Notes: generated by a model not told the origin, from the sequence alone. A stretch of 64,000 nt of DNA from Knoellia sp. Soil729 (GCF_001427985.1 NZ_LMSA01000003.1:201153-265152), one strand, 5' to 3'; counted from the stretch's first letter, positions 47,691-57,128 are shown. Program-made: numbers and translations.

Positions 47691-48680
47691 ATGAGCGCAG
47701 CGACGGGGCCGGCCGCCAAGACGGAGCGCCTGCTCAACCTCGTGCTCGTGCTCCTCTACACCCGTCGACCCCTGTCCAAGGCACAGATCCGGGCGCTGGT
47801 GCCGCAGTACGGCGAGACGGCGTCGACCGAGTCCTTCGACCGGATGTTCGAGCGCGACAAGGACGAGCTGCGCGGTCTCGGGGTGCCCCTGGCCACCGAG
47901 GAGATCGACCACTTCCACGAGGACGAGCCGGGCTACCGCATCCACCAGCGGGACTACGCGCTGCCCGACATCGAGTTCGAGACCGACGAGCTGGCTGTCC
48001 TCGGGCTGGCGAGCCGGAGCTGGGCGCAGGCCTCGATGGCGGGGCCGGCGGCGCAGGCGCTGCGCAAGCTGCGCGCGGCCGGGGTCGAGCGCGACGAGGG
48101 GGCCCTCATCGGCATCGAGCCGCGGCTGCGCACCACCGAGCCCGCGTTCGAGGCGGTCAAGGACGCGGTGCTGAGCCGCACTCCCATCACGTTCAGCTAT
48201 CGCCGCCCCGAGGGCACGCAGGCCCGCACGCGCAGGGTCCAGCCGTGGTCACTCGTGCAGTGGCACGGTCGCTGGTACCTCGCGGGCTACGACCTCGACC
48301 GTGAGGACACCCGGGTCTTCCGGCTGTCGAGGGTCGACGGTGCCGTGCGCACTGCTGGGCGTCCGGGGTCCTTCGAGGTCCCGGCCGACCACGAGGCCCG
48401 CATCATGGTCGAGCGGTCAGCGCCTGCGGGTGAGGCACGGCCCGCGACGCTGCTGGTGCGCCCCGGAGCCGCCCACAGCCTGCGCCGGCGTGCCACGAGC
48501 ACCACCGAGACCGACAGCGGCTGGTCGCAGCTGGGCATCGAGTTCCAGGACGTCGACGGGTTCGCCGCCGAGGTCGCCGGCCATGCCGACGACGTCCGCG
48601 TGCTCGAGCCTGCCGAGCTCCTCGAGCGCGTCCACACCCAGCTGCGGGCCGTGCTCGCCGCCCACGAGGCAGGATCCTGA
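47691..48680 (+). CDS. pafB: WYL-domain transcriptional activator PafB
   Basis: 329 residues. N-terminal winged helix (about 8-75: TERLLNLVLVLLYTRRPLSKAQIRALVPQY...SFDRMFERDKDELRGLGVPL), then the WYL domain (WSLVQWHGRWYLAGYDLDREDTRVFRLSRVDG) and the WCX region. PafB with PafC forms a heterodimer that activates the LexA/RecA-independent DNA damage response in mycobacteria. The stop overlaps the pafC ATG (TGATG), matching the needed 1:1 expression. Confidence 0.93.
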   Translation: MSAATGPAAKTERLLNLVLVLLYTRRPLSKAQIRALVPQYGETASTESFDRMFERDKDELRGLGVPLATEEIDHFHEDEPGYRIHQRDYALPDIEFETDELAVLGLASRSWAQASMAGPAAQALRKLRAAGVERDEGALIGIEPRLRTTEPAFEAVKDAVLSRTPITFSYRRPEGTQARTRRVQPWSLVQWHGRWYLAGYDLDREDTRVFRLSRVDGAVRTAGRPGSFEVPADHEARIMVERSAPAGEARPATLLVRPGAAHSLRRRATSTTETDSGWSQLGIEFQDVDGFAAEVAGHADDVRVLEPAELLERVHTQLRAVLAAHEAGS

Positions 48681-49651
48681 TGGCTACCGAGACCGCGACG
48701 AGCCGGCTCACGCGGCTGCTCACGATGGTGCCGTGGCTGGTCAACCGCCAGGGCATCGAGCTCGAGGAGGCCGCGCGCGGGCTGGACGTCTCCGTCGAGC
48801 AGCTCGAGTCCGACCTCAACCTGCTCTTCCTCTGCGGCTACGGCCAGATGCCCGACGAGCTCATCGAGGCCGACTGGGAGGAGGGCCGGGTCTTCGTCGG
48901 CAACGCCGACACGATCTCGCGCCCCTTGAGGCTCGGGGTGGACGAGGCGGTGACCCTCATCGTCGGGCTGCGGACGCTCCTGGACGTCCCCGGCCTCACC
49001 GAGCGTGACGCCATCGAGCGAGCGCTGGCGAAGCTGGAGGCGGCGGCCGGGACGTCCGCCGAGCCAGCGGCGCGGGTGTCGGTCGAGCTCACGGCCGAGC
49101 GCGTCGACGACGCGATCCTGGCCCGGGCGCGTGAGGGAGTCGAGCAGCGGCGACGGCTCCACCTGACCTACCACGTCCCCGGCCGCGACGAGTCGACCGA
49201 GCGTGACGTCGACCCCATGCGCGTCATCGCCTCGGACGGTCACTGGTACCTCGAGGGCTACTGCCACCGCGCCGAGGGCGTGCGTGTCTTCCGGCTCGAC
49301 CGCGTCGAGGACCTCGGGGTCCTGGACGCGGACGGGACCCCGCCCGACGGGATTTCTCCTCGCGAGCTGGGCGAGAGCATCTTCAGCCCGGCTGCGGATG
49401 ACCTCGTCGTCACCATCCGGCTGCTGCCCGGAGCGCTCTGGGTGAGCGACTACTACCCGGTCGAGTCCACCTCCGACGACTCCGACGGTTCGCGCACGAT
49501 CACGCTGCGCACGGCCGACACGGCGTGGCTCGAGCGGCTCGTGCTGCGTCTTGCTGGACACGTCGTCGTGCTCGACCCGCCGGACCTCGTGGACCGCATC
49601 GCGGCGCGCGCTCGGGCAGCGCTGGGTTCACAGGCCCACGACGTAGACTGA
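48680..49651 (+). CDS. pafC: WYL-domain transcriptional activator PafC
   Basis: 323 residues. Same layout as PafB: a helix-turn-helix ([48 protein letters not shown]), then the WYL domain ([31 protein letters not shown]). Works as the obligate partner of PafB. tatA follows 34 bp downstream. Order pafB-pafC-tatA-tatC-helY is the standard actinobacterial one. Confidence 0.93.
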   Translation: MATETATSRLTRLLTMVPWLVNRQGIELEEAARGLDVSVEQLESDLNLLFLCGYGQMPDELIEADWEEGRVFVGNADTISRPLRLGVDEAVTLIVGLRTLLDVPGLTERDAIERALAKLEAAAGTSAEPAARVSVELTAERVDDAILARAREGVEQRRRLHLTYHVPGRDESTERDVDPMRVIASDGHWYLEGYCHRAEGVRVFRLDRVEDLGVLDADGTPPDGISPRELGESIFSPAADDLVVTIRLLPGALWVSDYYPVESTSDDSDGSRTITLRTADTAWLERLVLRLAGHVVVLDPPDLVDRIAARARAALGSQAHDVD

Positions 49652-49685
49652 CCGCAGACTCCACATCGGAAGAAGGCACACCTCC

Positions 49686-49979
49686 ATGCGCAACATCGGC
49701 GCCCCCGAGATCATCGTCATCGCTGTCCTGCTCATCGTCATCTTCGGTTGGAAGCGACTGCCCGACGCGGCCCGCAGCCTCGGTCGTTCGGCCCGTGTCT
49801 TCAAGTCCGAGGTCGACGAGATGAAGAACGACGGCAAGGACAGGAAGCCCGAGACCGTCCAGGGTGAGACGGTGCGTCGCGAGACCGATGCCTCGGCCCC
49901 CCAGCCGACGTCGCCCATCTCCGAGGACGCCCCGCGCACGGACAACCAGCCGGGACCCACCTCCGGCACCACGGTCTGA
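49686..49979 (+). CDS. tatA: Sec-independent protein translocase TatA
   Basis: 97 residues. One membrane helix (residues 6-21, [16 protein letters not shown]), then the amphipathic helix [26 protein letters not shown] with the usual Pro/Gly hinge, then a disordered charged tail. Forms the pore for folded twin-arginine substrates. Paired with tatC immediately downstream; no tatB in the window. Confidence 0.95.
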   Translation: MRNIGAPEIIVIAVLLIVIFGWKRLPDAARSLGRSARVFKSEVDEMKNDGKDRKPETVQGETVRRETDASAPQPTSPISEDAPRTDNQPGPTSGTTV

Positions 49980-49992
49980 CCCAGCCCTCTCG

Positions 49993-50832
49993 ATGCCCCG
50001 AGTTGCGAGACCCGGTCGCCCCCACCTGCCCCGACGGCGTGAGCGGGACCCCGAGGGCAGGATGTCGCTCGGCGACCACCTGCGCGAGTTCCGGCGACGG
50101 GTCCTCATTGCGGCCGTGACGGTGCTGGTTGCCGCGATCGCAGCGGGGCTCAACTACGAGCGCATCTTCGACTTCCTCGCGGAGCCGTTCAACGACTACA
50201 AGCGCAGCAACCCCCAGAGCACGATCAGCCTGAACTTCGGTGAGGCGACGTCGGCCTTCTCGAACCTCATCACGTTGTCGATCTTCGTCGGGGTCCTGGC
50301 GGCAAGCCCCGTGTGGCTCTACCAGCTCTGGGCGTTCATCGTTCCCGGGCTGACCAAGAAGGAGAAGCGGATCTCGCTGGCGTTCATCGCCGCGACCGTT
50401 CCGCTGTTCCTCGGCGGGTGCTGGCTCGGCTACATCGTGCTGCCGCAGTCGCTCCAGCTCCTCTACGGGTTCTCACCGTCGGGCACGTCCAACATCCAGC
50501 AGGTGTCGGACTACTTCGCGTTCGTCACCCGCTTCATCCTCGTCTTCGGCGGAGGCTTCCTCTTCCCGGTCTTCCTCGTGGCCTTCAACGCCGTCGGCAT
50601 CCTCCCGGCGGAGAAGATGATCAAGGCCTGGCGTGTGGCGGTCGTCCTGATCTTCGTCTTCGCCGCGGTGGCCACCCCCACGGCGGACCCGATGACGATG
50701 TTCCTGCTGGCGCTCCCCCTGATGGCGCTCTACTTCATGGCCTACGGCGTTGCCCGACTGATCGACCGACGACGGGAGAAGGCTCGTCCCGACTGGCTCG
50801 ACGCGTCGGACGACGAGGCATCGGCCCTGTGA
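49993..50832 (+). CDS. tatC: Sec-independent protein translocase TatC
   Basis: 279 residues from the ATG at 49993; another ATG at 50062 gives the minimal MSLGDHLREFRRRV start. Six membrane helices. The N-terminal recognition site GDHLREFRRR and the conserved LYQLWAFIVPGLTKKEKR loop, FGGGFLFPVFLVAFNAVGILP and VATPTADPMTMFLLALPLMALYF are all TatC. It binds twin-arginine signal peptides. The stop overlaps the lipid kinase GTG. Confidence 0.95.
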   Translation: MPRVARPGRPHLPRRRERDPEGRMSLGDHLREFRRRVLIAAVTVLVAAIAAGLNYERIFDFLAEPFNDYKRSNPQSTISLNFGEATSAFSNLITLSIFVGVLAASPVWLYQLWAFIVPGLTKKEKRISLAFIAATVPLFLGGCWLGYIVLPQSLQLLYGFSPSGTSNIQQVSDYFAFVTRFILVFGGGFLFPVFLVAFNAVGILPAEKMIKAWRVAVVLIFVFAAVATPTADPMTMFLLALPLMALYFMAYGVARLIDRRREKARPDWLDASDDEASAL

Positions 50833-51731
50833 GCCAGCTGCGTCACGAGCGCATCGGGTTGGTCATCAACCCCACGGCAGGCAAGAACACCGGTGCGCGC
50901 ATCGGGCGCGAGGCCGCCTTGCTCCTCGCTGCGGCGGGTCACGAGATCGTCGACCTCTCCGCCATGGACGGCGCCCACGCCACCGCGCGCGCCCGCGCGG
51001 CCATCGCCGACCACGCCGTGGACTGCATCGTCGTCGCGGGGGGTGACGGCATGGTCCACCTCGGCGTCAACCTCGTCGCGGGCACCGACCTGCCGCTCGG
51101 GATCATCGCGGCGGGTACGGGCAACGACAACGCGCGCGAGCTCGGCCTCGCCGTGCGTGACGCCGCGAAGGCCGTCGAACGGATCACGCGTGGTGCCACC
51201 CGACGCATCGACGCGGTCCGGCTGGTCACCACCCACGGCGAGGCGCGCTGGTTCGTCGGTGTCCTCGCCGCCGGCTTCGACGCCGTCGTCAACGAGCGCG
51301 CCAACGCGTGGAGGTGGCCCAAGGGACAGATGCGCTACAACCTCGCGATCGCCCGTGAGCTCGGCGTCTTCAGGCCCATTCCCTACGTCGTCGAGGTGGA
51401 CGGCGTCCGCCACGAGACCAGGGCGATGCTCGTCGCGGTCGCCAACGGACCGGCATACGGGGGTGGCATGAAGGTCGTCCCGAGCGCCGAGTTCGACGAC
51501 GGCATGCTCGACGTCCTCATCCTCCACGAGGTCTCGATCCCGACGCTGCTGCGGGTCTTCCCCAAGGTCTTCCAGGGGGCACACGTCGACCATCCCGCCG
51601 TCGAGATTCTCCGCGGACGCCAGGTCCGCCTCGAGGCCAGGGGCATCGTCTCCTATGCCGATGGTGAGCGGTTCGAGCCCCTGCCACTCGAGTGCGAGGT
51701 CGTCCCGGGCGCGGTCACCGTCCTGACGTAG
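50829..51731 (+). CDS. Diacylglycerol kinase-family lipid kinase
   Basis: 300 residues from the GTG at 50829, overlapping the tatC stop (GTGA). The DAGK catalytic signature is IGLVINPTAGKNTG, IVVAGGDGMVHLGVNLVAGTDLPLGIIAAGTGNDNAREL (GGDG and GTGND). The C-terminal beta sandwich (RAMLVAVANGPAYGGGMKVVPSAEFDDGMLDVLILH) completes the fold. It phosphorylates diacylglycerol or a related lipid; exact substrate open. Confidence 0.93.
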   Translation: MSQLRHERIGLVINPTAGKNTGARIGREAALLLAAAGHEIVDLSAMDGAHATARARAAIADHAVDCIVVAGGDGMVHLGVNLVAGTDLPLGIIAAGTGNDNARELGLAVRDAAKAVERITRGATRRIDAVRLVTTHGEARWFVGVLAAGFDAVVNERANAWRWPKGQMRYNLAIARELGVFRPIPYVVEVDGVRHETRAMLVAVANGPAYGGGMKVVPSAEFDDGMLDVLILHEVSIPTLLRVFPKVFQGAHVDHPAVEILRGRQVRLEARGIVSYADGERFEPLPLECEVVPGAVTVLT

Positions 51732-51741
51732 CCTGAGCGAC

Positions 51742-54543
51742 ATGAGCGGCTCAGCGACGGAGACGGGGCCCCATCTTGCGGCCTTCACGGCCCTGCAGAA
51801 CTTCCCGCTCGACCCGTTCCAGGTGCAGGGGTGCGAGGCGGTCGAGGCCGGTCAGGGTGTGCTCGTGGCGGCCCCCACGGGGGCAGGCAAGACGATCGTC
51901 GGCGAGTTCGCCGTGCACCTCGCCCTCGCGACCGGACGCAAGGCCTTCTACACCACGCCCATCAAGGCGCTGTCGAACCAGAAGTACCACGACCTCGTGG
52001 CCGCCCACGGCCCCGACAAGGTCGGCCTGCTCACGGGTGACTCGTCCATCAACGGTGAGGCACCCGTCGTCGTCATGACGACCGAGGTGCTGCGCAACAT
52101 GGTGTATGCCGGGTCGTCCACCCTGCAGGGACTGGGCTTCGTGGTCATGGACGAGGTGCACTACCTCGCCGACCGCTTCCGCGGCGCGGTGTGGGAGGAG
52201 GTCATCATCCACCTGCCCGAGTCGGTGCAGGTCATCTCGTTGTCGGCCACCGTGAGCAACGCCGAGGAGTTCGGCGACTGGCTCGCCGAGGTTCGTGGCA
52301 ACCACGCTGTCGTCGTCTCGGAGCACCGACCGGTGCCGCTGTGGCAACACATGCTCGTGGGCAGCTCGATGTTCGACCTGTTCGCCGACGAGACGTCCGA
52401 GCCTCGGGAGGACGGGTCTGTGGCACAGGTCAGTCCCGAGCTCATCCAGGCCATCCGTGGCGCCGAGCAGCAGCGGGCCGACGGGTGGGTCCGGGGGAGC
52501 ACGCGGGACCTGCCCCGTGGGCGGGCCGGTGGACGGAGCTCCGGCCGGGAGCCGGGGCGAGAGCGCGGCCGCGGTCCGGGACCGCAGCGTTCGTTCACCC
52601 GGGGGAGCCGGCCCGGTGGCGGCGCGACCCGTGCCGAGGTCATCGCGCAGCTCGACCGCGACGGACTCCTGCCGGCGATCACGTTCATCTTCAGCCGCAT
52701 GGGCTGCGAGGGTGCCGTGGGGCAGCTGCTCGCCTCCGACACCCGGCTCATCCCGCAGCGCGAGGGTGAGCGCATCCGGCGCCACGTCGAGGAGCGCATG
52801 GGCTCGCTCGCCGACGAGGACCTCGGCATCCTGGGCTACTACGACTTCGTCGAGGCGCTCTCGCGAGGCTTCGCGTGCCACCACGCCGGGATGCTTCCGC
52901 TCTTCCGGGAGATCGTCGAGGAGCTGTTCACTGCCGGTCGCATCCGTGCGGTGTTCGCGACCGAGACCCTGGCCCTGGGCATCAACATGCCGGCGCGCAC
53001 GGTGGTGCTCGAGAAGCTCGTGAAGTTCAACGGCGAGACGCACGCCGACATCACCCCTGCCGAGTACACCCAGCTCACCGGCCGGGCCGGCCGGCGTGGG
53101 ATCGACATCGAGGGCCACGCGGTCGTGCAGTGGAGCCGAGGACTCGACCCGATCGCCGTCGGAGGGCTGGCCTCGACCCGGACCTACCCGTTGCGATCGA
53201 GCTTCCGCCCGACCTACAACATGGCCGTCAACCTCGTGGCACAGGTGGGGCGCCAGGTGGCGCGCGACATCCTCGAGACGTCGTTCGCCCAGTTCCAGGC
53301 CGACCGGGCCGTCGTCGGGCTGGCGACCAAGGTGCGGCGCAACGACGAGGCGCTCGAGGGATATGCCGAGTCGATGCACTGCGACCTCGGAGACTTCCGC
53401 GAGTACGCCGACCTGCGTCGCGCCATCGCGGATGCCGAGAAGGACGGTGTCCGCAAGCGCTCCGCCGGTCGCAAGGCGCAGGCTGCGGTGAGCCTGGAGA
53501 AGCTGCGGGTGGGGGACATCATCAAGGTGCCGGCAGGCCGGCGTTCGGGCTGGGCCGTGGTGGTGCAGACCGCGAAGACCGGCAAGGGATCCCCGAGCGG
53601 GCCGGGTGTCGTGACCGAGGAGCGGCAGTTCCGGCGGTTGACCCTCGTGGACGTTCCTGAGCCAGTCGAGGCCGCTGCCTCCATCACGGTGCCCAAGCAC
53701 TTCAACCCCAAGTCACCCAAGGCCCGGCGCGACCTCGCGACGACCATGAGGATCGCCGTTCCCCACGACGTCACGGCCAAGCCGTCCGCGGAGAGGGAGG
53801 AGCAGGTCGAGGAGAACGACCGCATCGCCTTCCTGCGCGCGGAGCTGCGCGCCCACCCGTGCCACCAGTGTCCCGACCGTGAGACCCATGCCCGGTGGGC
53901 CGAGCGCTGGTACCGCCTGCGTCGCGAGACGGCTGGCCTCAAGCGCAAGGTCGAGGGCCGCACCAACTCCGTCGCCCGCACGTTCGACCGTATCTGCATC
54001 GTGCTGACCCAGCTCGGCTACCTCGAGGACGACATCGTCACCGAGCGCGGTGAACGCCTGCGCAGGCTCTACACCGAGCGGGACCTGCTCGCCGCCGAGT
54101 GCCTGCGCCGCGACGTGTGGAAGCGCCTCGACGCACCTGGCCTCGCTGCCTGTGTGTCCACGCTGGTCCACGAGCCCCGGCACGAGCAGGCCGACCCCTC
54201 ACCGCGGATGCCCAACGACGAGGTCGCCGCAGCGGTCACCGAGATGCAGCGGCGATGGAGCCAGCTCGACGACCTCGAGGCCCAGCACGGTCTCGAGACC
54301 ACAGAGGTCCCCGACGGGGGGATGGCGTGGATGGTCCACCGCTGGGCCAGCGGCGAGCGCCTGGACGCGGTCCTGCGCGGGCACGACATGGCCGCCGGCG
54401 ACTTCGTCCGCCGGTGCAAGCAGATCGTCGACCTGCTCGGGCAGATCGCGGATGCGGCTCCCGACTCCGAGCTGCGGCGCACGGCCCGCAAGGCCATCGA
54501 CGGAGTGCGTCGGGGGGTCGTCTCCGCCGACCGCCTCGACTGA
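51742..54543 (+). CDS. helY: Ski2-like DEAD/DEVH-box helicase HelY
   Basis: 933 residues. Q-like FPLDPFQVQGCEAV, Walker A APTGAGKT, DEVH in VVMDEVHYLADRFRG, SLSATVSN, and motif VI QLTGRAGRRGID. After the helicase core comes a winged-helix/ratchet region and a C-terminal helical domain (DAVLRGHDMAAGDFVRRCKQIVDLLGQI, a Ski2/Mtr4 DSHCT-like end). Between the two RecA-like domains (about 213-300) is a Gly/Arg-rich insertion. Probably an RNA helicase in RNA decay or rRNA metabolism; role in bacteria not settled. Confidence 0.94.
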   Translation: MSGSATETGPHLAAFTALQNFPLDPFQVQGCEAVEAGQGVLVAAPTGAGKTIVGEFAVHLALATGRKAFYTTPIKALSNQKYHDLVAAHGPDKVGLLTGDSSINGEAPVVVMTTEVLRNMVYAGSSTLQGLGFVVMDEVHYLADRFRGAVWEEVIIHLPESVQVISLSATVSNAEEFGDWLAEVRGNHAVVVSEHRPVPLWQHMLVGSSMFDLFADETSEPREDGSVAQVSPELIQAIRGAEQQRADGWVRGSTRDLPRGRAGGRSSGREPGRERGRGPGPQRSFTRGSRPGGGATRAEVIAQLDRDGLLPAITFIFSRMGCEGAVGQLLASDTRLIPQREGERIRRHVEERMGSLADEDLGILGYYDFVEALSRGFACHHAGMLPLFREIVEELFTAGRIRAVFATETLALGINMPARTVVLEKLVKFNGETHADITPAEYTQLTGRAGRRGIDIEGHAVVQWSRGLDPIAVGGLASTRTYPLRSSFRPTYNMAVNLVAQVGRQVARDILETSFAQFQADRAVVGLATKVRRNDEALEGYAESMHCDLGDFREYADLRRAIADAEKDGVRKRSAGRKAQAAVSLEKLRVGDIIKVPAGRRSGWAVVVQTAKTGKGSPSGPGVVTEERQFRRLTLVDVPEPVEAAASITVPKHFNPKSPKARRDLATTMRIAVPHDVTAKPSAEREEQVEENDRIAFLRAELRAHPCHQCPDRETHARWAERWYRLRRETAGLKRKVEGRTNSVARTFDRICIVLTQLGYLEDDIVTERGERLRRLYTERDLLAAECLRRDVWKRLDAPGLAACVSTLVHEPRHEQADPSPRMPNDEVAAAVTEMQRRWSQLDDLEAQHGLETTEVPDGGMAWMVHRWASGERLDAVLRGHDMAAGDFVRRCKQIVDLLGQIADAAPDSELRRTARKAIDGVRRGVVSADRLD

Positions 54544-54546
54544 CCT

Positions 54547-54637
54547 CGACTTCCCCGCCTGAAGTGGCTTTCTCTCACTCCGCCTGACAAGCGCGGTCAA
54601 GCGAACAGAGAGCAACCCACTTGAGGCGGGGAAGTTG
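54547..54637. terminator. Very long imperfect hairpin between helY and exonuclease gene
   Basis: Arms TTCCCCGCCTGAAGTGG (54551-54567) and CCACTTGAGGCGGGGAA (54617-54633) pair with a single mismatch, extend by four outer pairs (54547-54550 with 54634-54637) and by TCTCT/AGAGA inside. It begins four bases after the helY stop and ends 8 bases before the convergent stop. Likely a bidirectional terminator, but longer than usual. Confidence 0.6.
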
Positions 54638-54644
54638 GTGCGCG

Positions 54645-55637
54645 TCAGGGGATCTGGAGCGCGGCCAGGACGCGGTTGATCGGGTTGGTGATGCCGTAGG
54701 TCGAGGCGAGCTCGCTCAGCAGCCTCGTGTCGGCAACGGCGGTGGGCAGTGCCACGTCGACGTCCGCGACCGGTGCGTCACGCACCACGCGGACCACCTG
54801 CGGGGCCACGTCGAGGTATGCCGCGGCGGCCTCCAGGTTGGCCCGTCGCGCACCCTTGATGCTCGGGTGTCCGCTCTCGACCGCCTCCCGCAGGCCGGCC
54901 AGCGACCCATGTGCCGCGATGAGCTGGGCCGCGGTCTTGTCGCCGATCCCCTTGACCCCCGGGAGGCCGTCGCTGGTGTCACCGCGCAGGATCGACATGT
55001 CGAGGTAGGCCTCACCGTTGGGCACGGCGTACTTGTCGCGAAGGTAGGTCTCGGTGCCCTGGTCGGGCTCTCGCACACCGCCCTTGCCGGTGTAGAGCAC
55101 CCGCACGCAGTGGGTGTCGTCGATGAGCTGCAGCAGGTCGCGGTCGCCGGTGACGACGTCGATGGCCATGCGCCCTCGGTAGCGCTCGACCATGGTGCCG
55201 ATGACGTCGTCGGCCTCGTAGCCATCGGCTCCCAGACGGGCGATGCCCAAGGCCGAGAGGGCGTCCACGATCAGGGGAACCTGAGGAGCGAGGTCGTCGG
55301 GCACCTCCTCGGCCGCGGTGTCGGCCGACGCAGGATGCGCCTGGTCGGGGGCGTCTCCGGCCGCGGGAGCGGACGCCGACCCAGCCGGTTCGCCCACCCG
55401 GTGCGCCTTGTAGCTCGGGATGAGGTCGACCCGGAACTGGGGCCTCCAGTCGTTGTCCCAGCAGGCCACGAGGTGCGTGGGACGGTGCGCGTTCACGAGG
55501 GTGGCGATCATGTCGAGGAAGCCGCGCAGGGCGTTCGTCGGGTGCTCGTCCGCGGACGAGCGCTGGTCCGGCACACCGTAGAAGGCCCTGAAGTACAGCG
55601 AGGCGGAGTCGAGGAGCAGCAGGCGTTCCGTCGTCAT
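54645..55637 (-). CDS. Stand-alone 5'-3' exonuclease (Pol I N-terminal-domain type)
   Basis: 330 residues from the ATG at 55637 (MTTERLLLLDSASLYFRAFYGVP). The FEN/PIN-type metal-site acidic residues are in LLLDSASLYFRAF, ACWDNDWRP, LGADGYEADDVIGTM and VVTGDRDLLQLIDD; the H3TH motif is ILRGDTSDGLPGVKGIGDKTAAQLI. No polymerase domain is attached. An Ala/Pro-rich insertion (residues 81-112) follows SYKAHR. Removes 5' ends or flaps, a backup to polA. Divergent from the Lrp gene. Confidence 0.93.
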   Translation of the reverse strand: MTTERLLLLDSASLYFRAFYGVPDQRSSADEHPTNALRGFLDMIATLVNAHRPTHLVACWDNDWRPQFRVDLIPSYKAHRVGEPAGSASAPAAGDAPDQAHPASADTAAEEVPDDLAPQVPLIVDALSALGIARLGADGYEADDVIGTMVERYRGRMAIDVVTGDRDLLQLIDDTHCVRVLYTGKGGVREPDQGTETYLRDKYAVPNGEAYLDMSILRGDTSDGLPGVKGIGDKTAAQLIAAHGSLAGLREAVESGHPSIKGARRANLEAAAAYLDVAPQVVRVVRDAPVADVDVALPTAVADTRLLSELASTYGITNPINRVLAALQIP

Positions 55638-55690
55638 GGCGGCCAGCCTAGTTGTGAGCCTCACGGGCATCCGTGCACCCTGTGACTACT

Positions 55691-56122
55691 GTGGGCGACG
55701 TGGAGGACCTTGACCGCAAGATCGTGGACCAGCTCTCGACGGACGGCCGCATGAGCTACACCGACCTCGGGCGCGTGCTCGGCATGTCCACGTCCGCCGT
55801 GCACCAGCGCGTGCGCCGCCTCGAGAAGCGTGGGGTCATCAAGGGCTACACCGCCAGGGTCGACCACGCCGCCATCGGTGTCGCCATGACGGCGTTCATC
55901 TCGATCACCCCCCTCGACCCCGCGGCCCCGGACGACATCCCCGACCATCTCCGGGACATCCCAGCCATCGAGGAGTGCCACTCGGTGGCCGGCGACATGA
56001 ACTACATCCTCAAGGTACGCGTGGCCACGCCGCTCGAGCTGGAGCTGCTGCTCGCCCGCATCCGGGCCGCTGCCAACGTGTCGACCAAGACGACGGTCGT
56101 CCTCTCCACGCCCTGGGAGTAG
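55691..56122 (+). CDS. Lrp/AsnC-family transcriptional regulator
   Basis: 143 residues from the GTG at 55691; GTGs at 55673 and 55700 are also possible. Helix-turn-helix at the N terminus (LDRKIVDQLSTDGRMSYTDLGRVLGMSTSAVHQRVRRLEKRGVIKGYTARVD), then the RAM ligand domain (AFISITPLDP..., IPAIEECHSVAGDMNYILKVRVATPLELELLLARI). Usually senses amino acids. Regulon unknown, though a lysine-degradation gene pair lies 1.5 kb downstream. Confidence 0.92.
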   Translation: MGDVEDLDRKIVDQLSTDGRMSYTDLGRVLGMSTSAVHQRVRRLEKRGVIKGYTARVDHAAIGVAMTAFISITPLDPAAPDDIPDHLRDIPAIEECHSVAGDMNYILKVRVATPLELELLLARIRAAANVSTKTTVVLSTPWE

Positions 56123-56182
56123 CCAGCCAGGCCCTGTGGAAAAGCTCGCGGCCGGTGCGGCCGATGGCGGCACCATGACGCC

Positions 56183-56602
56183 ATGACCTTCGACGACCTG
56201 CCCCAGAACTTCCGCGACCTCTCCCTCGACGACCCCGTCCTGCGCTCCGACGCCATCGACCTCTTCGTCAGCCTGGCCGACCGAGAGGCCGGCTCCTTCA
56301 CCATCGTCCTGCTCGATGACGGGCACCGAGTCCTGCAGCCTGTTGTCATCTCCGAGCTGGGAGAGGCCGAGCCCGCCGAAGTCGTCGCCTCACTGCGACG
56401 CGTCCTGTCCGAGCTGGACACTGGTGGCATCGTGGCCGCGCTGGGTCGCGACGGTTCGCCGCTCTTCAGTGACAGGGACCGGACCTTCCACCAACTGACG
56501 GTCGATCTCTGCCGCGACCTGGGCCTCGACCTGCTTGGCTTCTACCTGGCGGCCCCGGCGACGGTTCGCGAGATGCCGGACCACCTGCGGATGGCCTCCT
56601 AA
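56183..56602 (+). CDS. Hypothetical protein, 139 residues
   Basis: I do not recognise a family. The sequence MTFDDLPQNFRDLSLDDPVLRSDAIDLFVSLADREAGSFTIVLLDDGHRVLQPVVISELGE... ends FYLAAPATVREMPDHLRMAS. The alternation of strands and helices (SFTIVLLDD; EVVASLRRVLSEL; GIVAALGRDG; LGFYLAAPATVRE) resembles actinobacterial proteins with a JAB-like or RadC-like fold, but the metal motif is absent. It follows the Lrp gene by 60 bp and its stop overlaps the opposing ybaK stop by 4 bp. Confidence 0.65.
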   Translation: MTFDDLPQNFRDLSLDDPVLRSDAIDLFVSLADREAGSFTIVLLDDGHRVLQPVVISELGEAEPAEVVASLRRVLSELDTGGIVAALGRDGSPLFSDRDRTFHQLTVDLCRDLGLDLLGFYLAAPATVREMPDHLRMAS

Positions 56603-57093
56603 CGGGCGATGGCTGCGGTGATCGCCCCGGTGACGGCCACCAAGTCTGCCGGGGTGAGCTCGAGGTCGAGCCCCCGGCGGCCACCTGACACAAGCACCGT
56701 CGCGTGCCCAAAGGCGGAGGAGTCCACGACCGTCGGCAGCGCGCGCTTCTGGCCGATGGGCGAGATCCCACCGACGACGTAGCCCGAGCTGCGCTCTGCT
56801 GCAACGGGATCCGCCATGGCGACCTTCTTCACGCCGAGCGCGGACGCCATCGCCTTCAGGTCGAGGGTGTGGTCCACGGGCACGACACCGACAGCGAGTC
56901 CCGTGCCGGTGTCGACCAGGAGGGTCTTGAACACGCGCGCCGGCTCGACCCCGAGAGCCTGCGCGGCCTCCAGGCCGAACGACTCAGCCGCAGGGTCGTG
57001 CTCGTAGGCGCGGACGGCATACGGGACCTTGGCTCGCGTCAGCGCAACGGTCGCCGGGGTAGCCACCGAGCCACCGCGGTCCTTGTGTGCCAT
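56599..57093 (-). CDS. ybaK: Cys-tRNA(Pro)/(Cys) deacylase YbaK/EbsC
   Basis: 164 residues. TPATVALTRAKVPYAVRAYEHDP and the conserved RVFKTLLVDTGTG (catalytic Lys), ALGVKKVAMADPVAAERSSGYVVGGISPIGQKRALPTVVDSSAFGHATVLVSGGRRGLDLELTPADL are those of the YbaK editing domain. It hydrolyses mischarged Cys-tRNA(Pro) in trans. Length is normal. It converges with the hypothetical gene at 56183. Confidence 0.95.
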   Translation of the reverse strand: MAHKDRGGSVATPATVALTRAKVPYAVRAYEHDPAAESFGLEAAQALGVEPARVFKTLLVDTGTGLAVGVVPVDHTLDLKAMASALGVKKVAMADPVAAERSSGYVVGGISPIGQKRALPTVVDSSAFGHATVLVSGGRRGLDLELTPADLVAVTGAITAAIAR

Positions 57094-57128
57094 GAACGCG
57101 AGAGTATGCCGTCGGTCACCGCGTGTGG

